Shown: positions 22,848-33,954 of the stretch, piece by piece
Position numbering within the stretch: position 1 is the stretch's first letter
Layout: the number at the start of each line of letters is the position of its first letter
NCBI RefSeq assembly: GCF_025698545.1
Contig: NC_068570.1
Coordinates: forward strand, 806,001 to 870,000
DNA: 64,000 nt
Source: Gossypium raimondii
Lineage: Eukaryota; Streptophyta; Magnoliopsida; Malvales; Malvaceae
Direction: 5' to 3'
Position numbers and translations under genes: made by a program
Notes under the pieces: generated by a model
The model's database searches: none
What the model was told of the DNA's origin: nothing
What the model saw: only the letters and a program-made list of their open reading frames with translations

Positions 22848-23471
22848 GGATAATATAATTTTTGCCCCTGAACTTGTTAATTAGGTTCACTTTGGTTACC
22901 TATACATTTTTTTGTGCACTTTAGCACTTTAACTTGACAATTGGGTCCAATTTGGTACTTCAACATGAAAAATCTAAAAGTTTGATAATGTGGCAATCTG
23001 AGATTATGTCACATCATCACTTGAAATTTTTAAAAAATTATATAATTTTTAAGATGTGTCACATTTAGTCTTTTAATAACTGGATAGGTGATTGAATAAG
23101 TCAGAATACCGGTTCTCGATTCGACTAGTTTAACTATTCGACTAGTTTAACTAGTTCGATAGCCAGACTAATAATAATTAATTAATTAATTAATTAAAAA
23201 TATAATATATATATTAAACTAATTCAACTGAATATTTTTGTCCTGGTTTTCAATTTTTACCAATTTCAAACAGTTTTTGAGTTAATCGGTTCAACCCCTT
23301 TGCTCAGACCATTATACCAATCAATTTCACACCATCAATTTTTAACAAAATCTAAGTACATAAACCAAAATGGATCTAGTTGCAAGTTTAAGGACCAAAG
23401 TGGATAATACAAAGTACAGGTACCAATGTAAACATAATTATCAAGTTCAGGGACCAAAAATTATATTATCC
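22848..23471. mobile_element. Inverted-repeat element, 624 bp
   Basis: The ends GGATAATATAATTTTTGCCC and, complemented, GGATAATATAATTTTTGGTC continue for about 37 bases as near-perfect inverted repeats (both go on CCCTGAACTTG...TAATTA). There is no coding sequence. Target duplication is unclear. Confidence 0.75.
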
Positions 23472-24232
23472 TTATATATTGTAATTATTATGTGATACTA
23501 ATTACATAAATAAAGAAAGAAAGGAGGAAATTTTGACATATCCGAAAATGAACTAGGTCTTGAATATTGATATCGATCTATATTCTAAATAAAACTAATT
23601 TTTTAATTCATTTTTAAGTTTAATATTTTTATCCAAAATTTTAAAATATTATATAGGTTTCTGAGTTTGGGTGAGAAACCTAACCTTTGTATATGTATAA
23701 GTATAAGCAAGACATTTTTGTGCTCGTAGACTACTAAAATTCAATTTGAAAAAAAGGGCACCAATTGTATAATTTAACTTAAATTTTTATTTGAAATGAT
23801 GATTTAAAATGTCATGTCTGTTTAATATTACACCATTAACGGTAATTAACGGCTCAATGATTAAAATGTTACAACAAGTTAACGTAAGTAATCAAAATGT
23901 AACATTTCAAACATAAATGACTAAAATGTAACCTGAGAAAAATAAAATGACTATTTTGATAAGTTTCCTATATATATTTATTTTAGTCTATTTCGGAGCC
24001 TAATTTCCATTTATTCGATCCATCTCAAATTTTAAACTAGCCAACTAGCTTGCATTAGATAATTCGCTTTAAATAATTTAAAATTTTGAATGGAATTAGC
24101 CCTAAATAAATTTAAAATTACATTGAAAACCAGAGCCTTAAAGCTGTAACAATTACAAAACGAGAAGCCCTCGACATTTTCACCTTCTCCTTCAGTGCCT
24201 CACAGTTCCTTGTTACCTTAAAGAACAAAAAA
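23472..24232. other. Upstream flank of OEP24
   Basis: AT-rich intergenic DNA. From about 24120 the base composition rises, which suits the 5' leader of OEP24. No other feature seen. Confidence 0.4.
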
Positions 24233-26656
24233 ATGAAAGCGTCTTTGAAAGGAAGGTACGCCAATGAAAAGAACACCGCCGGCGCTACATTGGTCGTCAA
24301 CGCCGGCGATGTTAAGCTACGCGCTTCCATGAGTGACGCCACTTTCGTCGACGGTCCTAGCCTCAACGGCTTGACTTTAGCCGTTGAAAAACCCGGTTTT
24401 TTCATCGTCGACTATGACGTCCCCAAAAAGGCAAGCTTGCTTAATCTTAAACAGCAGTTTTCCCTTTGACTACACCTTCAAAGAATCACTTGACTTGCTA
24501 ATTACGTTTTTTTCTTGGGTTAGGATTTTCGGTTTCAGTTTATGAACACAGTTAGGGTTGCGGAGATGCCGTTGAAGCTCACTTACAGTCACAGCAGAGG
24601 GGATAACCGGACGGCAGTGGAGGGGGCGTTTATGTTCGATTCGGCTAACACGGTGTCGGCTAATTACGTGCTTGGTACTAGGAACTGTAAGTTGAAGTAC
24701 AGTTACGTGCACGGTGGGGATACCACCTTCGAGCAATGCTATGATTGGGGGAAAATGGCGTGGGATTTCGCGATTTCGAGGAGGGTATACGACGACGTTT
24801 TTAAGGCAACGTATCAGACTTCGAACAGCGATTTGGCTTTGGAATGGTCGAGAAATTCCAAGTTCAATGGGACTTTCAAGGTTTTTTTTTTTTTTTTGGT
24901 ATTGGTTTTTTGTTTACTTTCCATTGCATGGTATAGTGTTAGTGTAGATTAGAGAACTTAGAAGAGTTTCACAGTGACTGATGTGGTTTGAGGAAATGAG
25001 TTTTGAGGATTAGACCTGCTAATTATGCCCTATCCCGGACATCTGATCCGATCAATATGAGTTTAAATCCAATTCAATCTGGTTTAATCCTAAAAGTTCA
25101 ACAAACCGATCAGGTTCAACCAGAATTGGGAATGACACAAACTTGAAATGACTGAACTAGTAACCCAAAATAATCTGACTTGAAGTGATAATGATCCGAA
25201 ATGACCTGACCATAAAACCTGAATGTCCCAAACCCGAAAAGGCCTGAATTCAAACCAGATTGAGGAGTCTAATGAGGATGGGTTGTTGAAGAAATTGAGT
25301 GCAAGAGTGAAAACTGAAGTAATATTAATCATAAGAAATGTGAATTTGGGGTTTGAGAAGACATTTTTCAGCAAAAATGGTGTTTTTCTAAACATGGCTG
25401 CTTAGTGTGGTGCCAAGGAAAAACATTAGTAGATAAATGCTGTTTCTTTATATTCCGAAATCCCTAGAGACTCCATTGTTTTCTTGATTCTGTCTTCTGT
25501 TGTTTGAAGAGAGGTAGAATGTGGTCAACTACTCATTTAACTCACTACTGGATTGTTTGCTTGAAATGTTGAGAAAAGCATGTGAAGCAAACAAGGCTGT
25601 GGATTGCTTTGATCATTTTGCTTATGGTGTCTATGGGTATTTGCTTGTTTTTTGAATTTGTTTATGGCAAGGTTTGTAACTAGTGGTCCAGAATTTGGGG
25701 AATGAAAAAAAATGCCAGTGTTGCTTATTAGTTTCAACCAAGTAAATAACAATACCAAAAATGAATTTAGGTCATGTTGCTTTTAAGGCACTGAATCTCA
25801 TGAAAAATGCTGGGATACCATGCATCTCTCTCTCTCTCCCCCTTTTTGCATTTCTATTACATTTAATTATCGTATGTAGGTTAGAAATTAAGTTTTGACT
25901 TTGGGTGACTCAATACAATTTGTTGACATGATGACTGCTGAGGTTTTTTGGTTAAAGGGAGGCTACATCCATATAGGGATCTCAAGCTTACAGGTAGAAC
26001 TGTCAATTGGTTTGTCGGATTAGTTTTGGATCGAGTAAATTCATATTTTTCGGTCCAGAACATTATGGAGTCGGTGCATAAGAGTTATTTGTTCGAGTCA
26101 TTTCAAGTTTAAGTTTGTTTTGGAACTGGTCAGTTTGGTTCAGATTGTTGACTTTATATGGTCAAATCTGGTTGGTTTGATTTGTGTTTGGATTGATCGG
26201 GTCGGATTTTCGAGTTCAAGTTAGAATCAAGTAGTCTACTTGCTGGTGTTGCTGATATTTTAACCTTAAACATATTAGATATCACATTTTAAGAGTGGCT
26301 GCATGGACAAGTCTAATTGCAATTGTTGTTGCTATTTGAAAATTTTTATTAAGCTCCAAAAATTTTAATTAAGCCCCAAATGTTTTTGGAAATTTTCATT
26401 AAGCCTCTAGAATTTTTGAAAATTTTAATTACCCCCTCCCCCACAGACCAAAACTTAATTCCAAAATCTTCTGCAGTGTTTACTTAATAGTTAGTCATGT
26501 AACAGCATGACCTAAGGTATTTATCCCTTGCCAGAGATGATTTCTAACCATGAATCATTTTTCATTTTTTTCCAGATTTCAGCATACATGAACCTGGCTG
26601 AAGAGTCTAAGAACCCTAAAATTATTGCTGAGAGTAGTTGGGATTTGGAAATTTGA
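24233..26656 (+). CDS. OEP24: Outer envelope pore protein 24, chloroplastic
   Basis: Three exons: 24233-24430, 24524-24880 and 26576-26656, giving 211 aa, the usual family length (about 213). The ATG starts [20 protein letters not shown], the typical N-terminus. Further family stretches are [34 protein letters not shown], the [12 protein letters not shown] region, [23 protein letters not shown] and a C-terminus [12 protein letters not shown]24 is a beta-barrel channel of the plastid outer envelope that passes small metabolites such as triose phosphates, sugars and dicarboxylates; no transit peptide is expected or seen. Intron 1 begins with GC rather than GT (AAAAAG|GCAAGC...TTAG|GAT), a rare but accepted GC-AG intron. 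Intron 2 is 1.7 kb and carries repeat relics. Confidence 0.95.
26335..26460. repeat. Internally repetitive dispersed repeat in OEP24 intron 2
   Basis: Units such as GAAAATTTTAATTA separated by CCCC-containing spacers, ending AAAACTTAATTCCAAAATC. It belongs with 6425-6690 and 33115-33345. Confidence 0.55.
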
Positions 26657-27985
26657 TTTGTTATTTCGGTTACTTTACATTTGGATAAAAACAGGGTCTT
26701 GTTAGCTGCTTCTCCCACATAGGTCCATTACATAGTTTTGCTCCTAAAAATTACCATCTGTAATGGGCTAATGATAGCTCTGTTGTTGGTTGTACCATAC
26801 CAGCTGCACTATCCATTCGTTAAATTATGAATATCAGAATTATGGTTTTAGTCCCTCTACTATGTTGTTTGATATAATTTGGTCTATTTTTATATATTAT
26901 AATATTATTAATAGGTTCAAACTTCAAATTGATAGAATTGATAGTTGTTAATAAAATTACAACATTGTTTTTTCGTAATAGCATTAACATGTAAATTAAT
27001 TATTGGTTGGACATGATTGAATAATAATAAATCCATGTCATCACTTTAATGGCCCCGAGTTGTAACACTTGCCCCAATGTAATTGGTTTTGCACCAATTC
27101 TAACCGAAAGTGCACACAGTTTCAATAATATACTGGTGTAATTAACTCTCTTTTCTGTCTCAGTTAAGTTTTTGGTCTGTATCGATTGCATCGGCTTGTT
27201 CTGTCCAGTTCGTTTGCATTGGCTAAGGCATTATGTATTGACTGGTTCATGTAAAATAGTTTGTGTATGCATATTTTATATTTAAAATTTATTTAATATC
27301 ATTCATTTGATATTTGTAAATTTATATATTATATATATATTTTAAAAAATATTAATAAATTTAAAATGGTAAAACGAAATAGAAAACGAGGTATCTATCA
27401 ATGCAATATTGACAATTTCGTCTTGCCCTCAATTTTTTGTCCTGTCTTAGTGGATCAATCCTTTGTATCCAACATACTTAGGGTATTTTTAGATAACGAT
27501 ACGTTTATTTTCGGTTAGATTAAAAATAACGGTAATGATAAAATTAGTTACTATAACTGTGAAGTAAATGATTTTACTGCTCATGAGTATAGTGAATCCA
27601 AAATCACTCTTAAATAGCTAACTAAGCCATTAAAGAATGGAATAAAATAAATAAATAAAATAAGAAAAAATAAAAATAACAATAAACAATAATAAGACCT
27701 TAAATTCAGTTCAAACACTATTTTATTTTATGTTTACTCAATTCAATTGATTTATTACATCACTAAAATCATAAATAAACGGATAAAGTCAAGGTCAAAA
27801 AATAGTACTACAGTTTCTTTAATCTGCATGGCATGATCCGATTGGATCACAGGAAAATAACAACTAAGTTGATCTGACTGAATCATTATCATCAAAAGAT
27901 TGTTTTTTTTTTCAAAATCCTCAAAAGATTTTTTATTACCAAAAAACCGTGATCTTTTATCTCCAAATTCCTTGCCTTAACTTCT
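26657..27985. other. Intergenic AT-rich DNA
   Basis: It contains TTTTAGTCCCTCTACTATG-type element fragments (about 26840-26990) and A/T-rich stretches. No gene is supported. The 63-codon - strand frame at 27000-27191 lacks any recognisable similarity. Confidence 0.4.
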
Positions 27986-27987
27986 AG

Positions 27988-28555
27988 AGGGTGTTCAGAC
28001 CGAAATAATATTAATCGAATTAATTAGCTTTTTAAAATTTTTAACTGTTAATTAAATTGAAAATTTTTAAAAAATTAACCGAACTGAAATTTTTGGTTAA
28101 TTTTGTCGATTAAATGAATTAATCAAAATTATATGTTTTTTATTTTTGGTTAAAATAAACCGAATTACCCAAATTAACTGAATTGAATCACTACATAATT
28201 AAAAATATTACATAAGTCTTTGAATTTTATTTTTATTTATTAAATTATTTGTTTAGACTTTTAGACTTTAGTTTTAGTTTTAGAATTTTATTTTATTTAT
28301 TAAATTATTTATGATTTTTATGATTAGGTTGAGTTGGGTAATTAGGTTGGGTTGGATACTTGGATTTAGATTGGGCTTAAGTGAATAGTAGACCTATTTA
28401 TATATTATAATTTTATTTATTAATTTTTTCGGTTAAACCAAAAAAATTCGGTTAACTGAAAAATTAAAAAAAATTAATCGATTAACCAACCAATTAACCA
28501 AATTCGATGAATTAACCGAATATTTTCGATTTTACCCGAATTTTACACAGCCCTA
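27988..28555. mobile_element. AACCGAATT-rich non-autonomous element
   Basis: It starts GGGTGTTCAGACCGAAATAA and ends TTTACCCGAATTTTACACAG plus CCCT. Dense CGGTTAA/TTAACCG motifs run in both orientations, so it can fold on itself. It resembles 8475-8925. It ends less than 200 bases before the start of the next gene. Confidence 0.5.
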
Positions 28556-28742
28556 CAAACTGTCTCATAATGTCTAAAACCATTAAAAAACCCAAGTCAA
28601 AAAGTTGCTTACTAACAGTTTCCCCACATCAAATTTAACAATAAAATTATCATTATATCCAAAAACACACACACTTAAGATCTGGGTTTATCTAGAATCA
28701 TTGAATCAACACTACCTTCAATCAATATTTTGTTCCTTTCCA

Positions 28743-30590
28743 ATGGCAAATCCCCACAAATCCAGGTTCTTTCTTTTCTTCTTCCTCATTTGTCATTTCA
28801 TTTTCATTTCTACACCTTTTCCCACTGTTTTAGCAAACTCTAAGCACGAATTTAATGATCCCCATGAAGTTTTATTGCACAAACTTGAAGAATTGGTGAA
28901 GAATCTTAGTGAAGTAGTTTCTAGATTAGAAACGAAGGTTTTAAAGGAATCTTCAAAAATTGATGATGGGGTTGGAATTAAAGATGAAATTAGTTTAATA
29001 AAATATGATGGTAGGATGAAAAATCAAGGAGATGAGGAAAAAAAGAAGGGTGTTTCGGTTACGAAATACAGTCCGTTTTGGTCTGAGAGGTTTCGGTTTA
29101 TGTCGGCTTTGAAATTAGGGTCCGCCGTGACGTGTATTAACATCTTGCCGTTTCGTGATTATGAGGGATTTAGTAAGTATGTTGGTGTTGGAGATGAAAG
29201 AGGAAGGGTTTATGTGTTTTTAAGGAATGGGGATGTTGTTGTCGAGTTTTATACCGAATGTGAATCGCCGGTTGTAGCGATGGTTTCATATATGTCTGTT
29301 TATAAGAATGAGAGTTTTGTTGTTACGGGGCATCGAAATGGTGCGATTTTGATGCATAAGGTTTATGAGAGATTGAATGGAGAAGAGTTGAGTTCACTTG
29401 TAATGGAAACGGTTGGTAAATTTGTGGAAGGAAACCGGTTACCGATAACTACATTGGAAGTTCATCATGTTGGGAGAATGAGGTATATTTTGTGTACCGA
29501 TCTTAGTGGGAAAATCCAAGTTTTTAGAGAAGAAGGAACGCTTTATGGTTCCGCCATGCCAAGAAGTAGGCCACTTGTGTTCTTAAAGCAAAGGCTTTTG
29601 TTTTTAACAGAGACAGGTGCTGGGTCATTGGATTTACGGAATATGAGAATTAAGGAATCAGAATGTGAAGGGTTGAATCATTCTCTTGCTCGGAATTATG
29701 TTTTTGATGCAACAGAACGGTCTAAAGCTTACGGTTTTACATCCGATGGTGATTTGATTCATGTTCTGTTGTTGGGTGATATTATGAACTTTAAGTGCCG
29801 GGTTAGGTCCAAGAAAAAATTGGAAATAAACGAGCCTCTTGCATTTCAAGCTATTAAAGGATACTTGATTATTGTCAATACTGAAAAGGTTTTTGTGTTT
29901 AACGTTTCTACCCCGCATTACGTTCGAGCCGGTGTGCCACGGCTTCTTTTTTCTGCCTCTTTGGATGAGATCAAGTCATCGTTTTTAACTTACCAAGTGA
30001 TGGATACAAATAAAGAGAGAGTACAAGTGATGCCCGTAATAGCCAGTGATCGTGAATCACTAATTGTTCTTGGACTTGGAGGCGAGTATGTGGGGATGTA
30101 TCGGTCTAACCTTCCGGTTCTTAAAGGGGAATCTAATACAATGCTATGGACCAGCCCGGTGTTGTTTTTCATACTTTTCTTATTCGGGGCATGGCAATTC
30201 TTTGCAAAGAAGAAAGAGGCATTCACTTCATGGGGAACCGATGATCCTTTTAGCTCCTCATCAGCTACAAATAGTGCCCCATTAGGATCTAACACTGGTG
30301 AGAGGCCATTTATAGATTCTTCTTCACGAAGTTCCGATATGGTTGACTTAAGAAGCAGCGGTCTTCGAGGTCGACGCTATGCATCTCCTTCTCGGTATCC
30401 AAGTGGAGCTACTACCACTTCTTTCAGGCCGAATTCTGCTGATCCAATCTCTAGACCTGCTCCCGTTGATCCAAATTATCGAGCTGCTCCGGAACTAAAT
30501 TATAGGGGTTCAACCCTTGAACCAACCGGCTTTTCTAAACGAAGAGAGAGTTTATTCGTGAACCCCCAAGCCACGGATGACAAAAGTTAA
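28743..30590 (+). CDS. Plant membrane protein resembling At1g75140, 615 aa
   Basis: Single exon. The frame is open further upstream, but the first ATG is at 28743 (MANPHKSRFFLFFFL) and directly begins a signal peptide or anchor (hydrophobic to about residue 32). Next come a short coiled coil (LLHKLEELVKNLSEVVSRLE), then a long soluble part with beta-propeller-like phrases (YVGVGDERGRVYVFLRNGDV, VTGHRNGAILMHKV, ILCTDLSGKIQVF). A second hydrophobic segment, LWTSPVLFFILFLFGAWQFF, is at about residues 470-490. A Ser/Pro/Arg-rich cytosolic tail ends QATDDKS. Size and order match my memory of the uncharacterised Arabidopsis membrane protein At1g75140 and its relatives. Probable topology is a large lumenal or extracellular propeller with a short cytosolic tail. 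No biochemical role is known to me. Confidence 0.85.
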   Translation: MANPHKSRFFLFFFLICHFIFISTPFPTVLANSKHEFNDPHEVLLHKLEELVKNLSEVVSRLETKVLKESSKIDDGVGIKDEISLIKYDGRMKNQGDEEKKKGVSVTKYSPFWSERFRFMSALKLGSAVTCINILPFRDYEGFSKYVGVGDERGRVYVFLRNGDVVVEFYTECESPVVAMVSYMSVYKNESFVVTGHRNGAILMHKVYERLNGEELSSLVMETVGKFVEGNRLPITTLEVHHVGRMRYILCTDLSGKIQVFREEGTLYGSAMPRSRPLVFLKQRLLFLTETGAGSLDLRNMRIKESECEGLNHSLARNYVFDATERSKAYGFTSDGDLIHVLLLGDIMNFKCRVRSKKKLEINEPLAFQAIKGYLIIVNTEKVFVFNVSTPHYVRAGVPRLLFSASLDEIKSSFLTYQVMDTNKERVQVMPVIASDRESLIVLGLGGEYVGMYRSNLPVLKGESNTMLWTSPVLFFILFLFGAWQFFAKKKEAFTSWGTDDPFSSSSATNSAPLGSNTGERPFIDSSSRSSDMVDLRSSGLRGRRYASPSRYPSGATTTSFRPNSADPISRPAPVDPNYRAAPELNYRGSTLEPTGFSKRRESLFVNPQATDDKS

Positions 30591-30705
30591 AACTCTTACA
30601 AAAGGAAGGGTTCTTTTAGATTCTTTTGGCTGTTCATAAAGATATTATGAAGCCATTTGAACCTGCCATGTTGTAATTTTAGTTTTTTTTATAACTTAAA
30701 ACAAT

Positions 30706-30711
30706 AATAAA
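30706..30711 (+). terminator. Polyadenylation signal AATAAA
   Basis: AATAAA lies 116 bases after the stop codon, in an AT-rich 3' UTR and followed by an A-rich stretch. Confidence 0.6.
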
Positions 30712-30729
30712 TGAAAGAATTTTAAGCTC

Positions 30730-32030
30730 GATCCTTTTTGAAGGAGACTTTTGAAAACCATTTTGTCCTTGATGATTCTTTGATTTTGTTTTAGTAGGTT
30801 TTATAATTCTTTTAATTTGATTTTTGGAAGCTCGGATCAGTTCATGCGGCTATTCATAAGTGTTTAACAGGTCAGTTTTCGGATTTGAATCTTAAGATAT
30901 GTTTTTAGCTTGTATTTTATTAAGGGAAAAGTTTATTCGTACCAACTTATTCATTACCAATGCATTTTTTCTTGCAGGCTTCTTATACATGACCCTGATC
31001 AGCAGTTAGGAGCAAATGGATCAAATGAGGTTGTACTTCACTATTGAAACTCGAAAGGGCATTTGTGTTACTGTAATTTCAGTGGCTGTTTTCGTAAAGC
31101 AGAGCGTTCTTATGGGTACGAGCACATGCTTTCTTTAACTCGGTTAACCCGGATAGTCTTTGCATTGCCTATTATGTGTTGTATTTGAAGATGGCTTTTT
31201 ATTGCTCTGTTTAGTGCTTCATAGTCGATAACCGTTTCCCTTTGATTATACTGTACACGCTCAAATACTTCTACGAGTATTGATACGGAAATTTCTTGCC
31301 TTTTATGGCTGTATAGGTCCCAGTATACAACTCCAAAGACCACTCCATTCGCTTTTTGAGAGAGACATAGGAGAATGGCTGGAACCATCCATTCTACGTT
31401 TTAACTGCTTGTAGGGCTACCTTTATATTGACACTCATTTTATACCGACACTCGTGACTTGGACTCAAATACCGGAATCAAGGTAATTCGCAAACTCAAG
31501 GCCTGTGCCTTCTGCTTGTGAATCTGATTGACTCTTAAATCAATCTTGGGATTTTCCCGTTTCTTTTTCTTGATGTCATATGTTGTGGTCTCATAATTCA
31601 TATATATGTTGGAAGCTGTGGTTGCTTATAAACACGAGCTCGTTGTTCTATTGCAGAGTTTGTTGACATGCTTTTACAATCCAAGAAGGATCCGGCCAAG
31701 TGCACTGTATAGGTTTACAGCCATTAATTCGAATCCATTGTCGATTCAGTGCCAAAGGTAATCTTTCCATGAACCCGTGTTCTTGTCGATTTTCCTTTCT
31801 CATCGAAAAATTATCAATGAAAAGAAAGAAATAATAGGGTTACAAAACTGTTCGTAACAAGGACTTTCATTGTTACATTTTTTACTCAGTTTTGGCTTCT
31901 GAGTGTCGGATGTGTCCGACATGTACCCGAACATGCATATGGTTAATTTTGTAGTTGTAGCCAATAGGGCTAAGAAAATAAAATCGAGTAACTAAAAATT
32001 GACTCGAATTGTGGTGATTGGATGGTTTTG
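30730..32030. other. Intergenic DNA with exon-like fragments
   Basis: Less AT-rich than its surroundings. TTCTTGCAG|GC at 30970-30980 and ATTGCAG|AG near 31657 look like acceptors, with a donor-like AAAG|GTAATC at about 31760. The enclosed pieces have stops in the obvious frames. A 92-codon ATG frame on the - strand (31110-31388) is unrecognised. This could be a decayed gene or a long spliced 3' UTR. Confidence 0.35.
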
Positions 32031-32034
32031 GGAA

Positions 32035-32315
32035 TATACAATTAGTCACTCAATTATTAGCAATTAGCCACTCAATTATTAGCGCGCTCATGAGTAATAG
32101 TGAGTCGACATAACATTACACTTGTGATAATATGTTTGGTAATCAAATTTTGAAAATAGTATGCCTTAATGAATTTAACAATTACCGTTTGGTCTGGTTA
32201 TGACCGAAATTTTAAAATTCGAAAAGTAAAGGTACTATAAATAATTAAATTATAAAAACTAAGTCTACAATTTATGCATAATACAGGGACTAAAAATAGA
32301 ATTTATCTTGGAGTT
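32035..32315. mobile_element. Partial copy of the TAGTCCCT inverted-repeat family
   Basis: It contains GACATAACATTACACTTGTG, as in the middle of the element at 7370-7900, and ends with ATACAGGGACTAAAAATAGA. The left half is shortened. Confidence 0.4.
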
Positions 32316-32319
32316 TTGC

Positions 32320-33114
32320 AATAATCCCAACTAGAAACCTCTTTTGAAATGTATCATATTGTAATCATACTTTGCTTTGGATTGCACATGCATGCCACTT
32401 TAAAAGTCCTAATACATCATTATCCTCGATAATTTGTGGATTATGACTAAAATTACATTGCCCCCACTTCTTTACCATAATAATAATAACAAAAAGAAAA
32501 CTTTTTTATGAATATTTATATTTAAAAGGTCAAATATTATAGAGGTCTTTATAGTAGGAGTCAAATTTTATTTTGCTCACTCTATTAGAAAACCAGGTAA
32601 ATTAGTCTCTATAAGTTAGATCAAAGAGTAAACTGATCATTCTGTTAGAAATTTATTCATTTCTGTAGTTAAAAGCTAGCCCCTGTGCATCAGAATAAAG
32701 TATATATGTTATGTGTAATTGTTTGATTATTCCATCAGTTTTTAACAGTCAAAATGGATGAATTTTTTAACAGAAAATATCAATTTGCTCTTTGATTTAA
32801 CGTACAGAGATCAATTTGTCATTTTATGAGTAAATGAGGTAAAATGCAATTTAACTTCTAGTACAGGAGTATTTATAGTATTTTTACCTCTTTAAAGATA
32901 ATATATCTGTATTACTTTTAACAAATTAAATAATGTCAATCAACTCTTTATTTTATGGTAAAGTTGAAAATTATAAAATGTGAGGTCTTTCTAAAATTTT
33001 TAAGAAAGTGAGTCATTATTTAGTTCCATATTTTTGGTATTTTTTGTATTTTATGGTGGATATTTGAGATCTGTAGTTATTTCTTTTAAGAATGTTCTCT
33101 TGGTTTGCCCTCAA
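32320..33114. other. Intergenic AT-rich DNA
   Basis: Fragments such as GTCTTTATAGTAGGAG and its rough complement at about 32870 suggest another worn inverted-repeat element (about 32540-32890). No genes. Confidence 0.35.
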
Positions 33115-33345
33115 TTTTGGATTCTTGCATTTCTCTCTTGAATTTTTTAAAAAATTTAATTAACCCATTAATTTTGAAAATTTTAATTAATTTTGTTTTT
33201 GAAATTGTCATTAATCTCACAATTTTTTAAAAAAATTAATATTAATCCCCAGTTTTTTTTAAAATTCACGTTAAACTCGTAAAATTTTTGGAAATTTTAA
33301 TTAGGCCTTTAAAACTTAGTCCTAAGATCTGTCATTACTCTTTAA
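33115..33345. repeat. Internally repetitive dispersed repeat
   Basis: Units like GAAAATTTTAATTAA with variable spacers, ending AAAACTTAGTCCTAAGATC. Same family as 6425-6690 and 26335-26460. Confidence 0.55.
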
Positions 33346-33949
33346 AATTCAAATTTACATCCTCATTATAAGAATACAATGTGCTTTACTAATGCATTTA
33401 ATATTAATATTTAGTTTAAATTTGATAATAATTGATTTCGATTAAAACTATAAAAATAATTAATTAAAAATAAATTAACTAGTAAATTATAGACAATGCG
33501 GCTTTCAGTAAAAAGTCGACATATCAAACCAATAATAATACTAATAATAAATTTAATTTAAATTTTGTATAATTCAAAAATAAAAATATTAATATTAAAA
33601 TATTAAAATTTTAATGAGGTTATTAATATAACAATCTACGATAATTCAAAAATAAAAATATTTAAAAATAAACAAATTTTAAAAAAGTTTATAAAACCTT
33701 TTCGAAAATGTAATCATGTTAATAGTATAAATTATCACGTGAGTTACTATGTCAATGTCATTAAAATTTTAATAGTTCAATCAATTTTTCTGTCAAAAAA
33801 AGAAATAATTTGATTAAATTTTAAAAGTTGAAGGCTAAAATGAAAAAAAAGAAAAAATAAAGGTTACAATGATAAAATGAATAAACATTAGGGACTAAAA
33901 TTAAATTTACACACGTGTTTGCCTTAAACACATAATGCATGTTGAAATT
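33346..33949. other. Intergenic AT-rich DNA
   Basis: No feature recognised before the solo LTR target site. Confidence 0.4.
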
Positions 33950-33954
33950 TAAAT

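Noticed and set aside
24118-24405. - strand frame opposite OEP24 exon 1
   Set aside because: Shadow of the well-supported OEP24 coding strand.
31110-31388. - strand 92-codon frame starting with ATG
   Set aside because: Looks protein-like in places but matches no family I know and has no evident promoter or partner exons; kept only as a note.
31657-31762. Exon-like stretch with acceptor and donor on the + strand
   Set aside because: One frame is open (SLLTCFYNPRRIRPSALYRF) but no neighbouring exons join it and no family is recognised.
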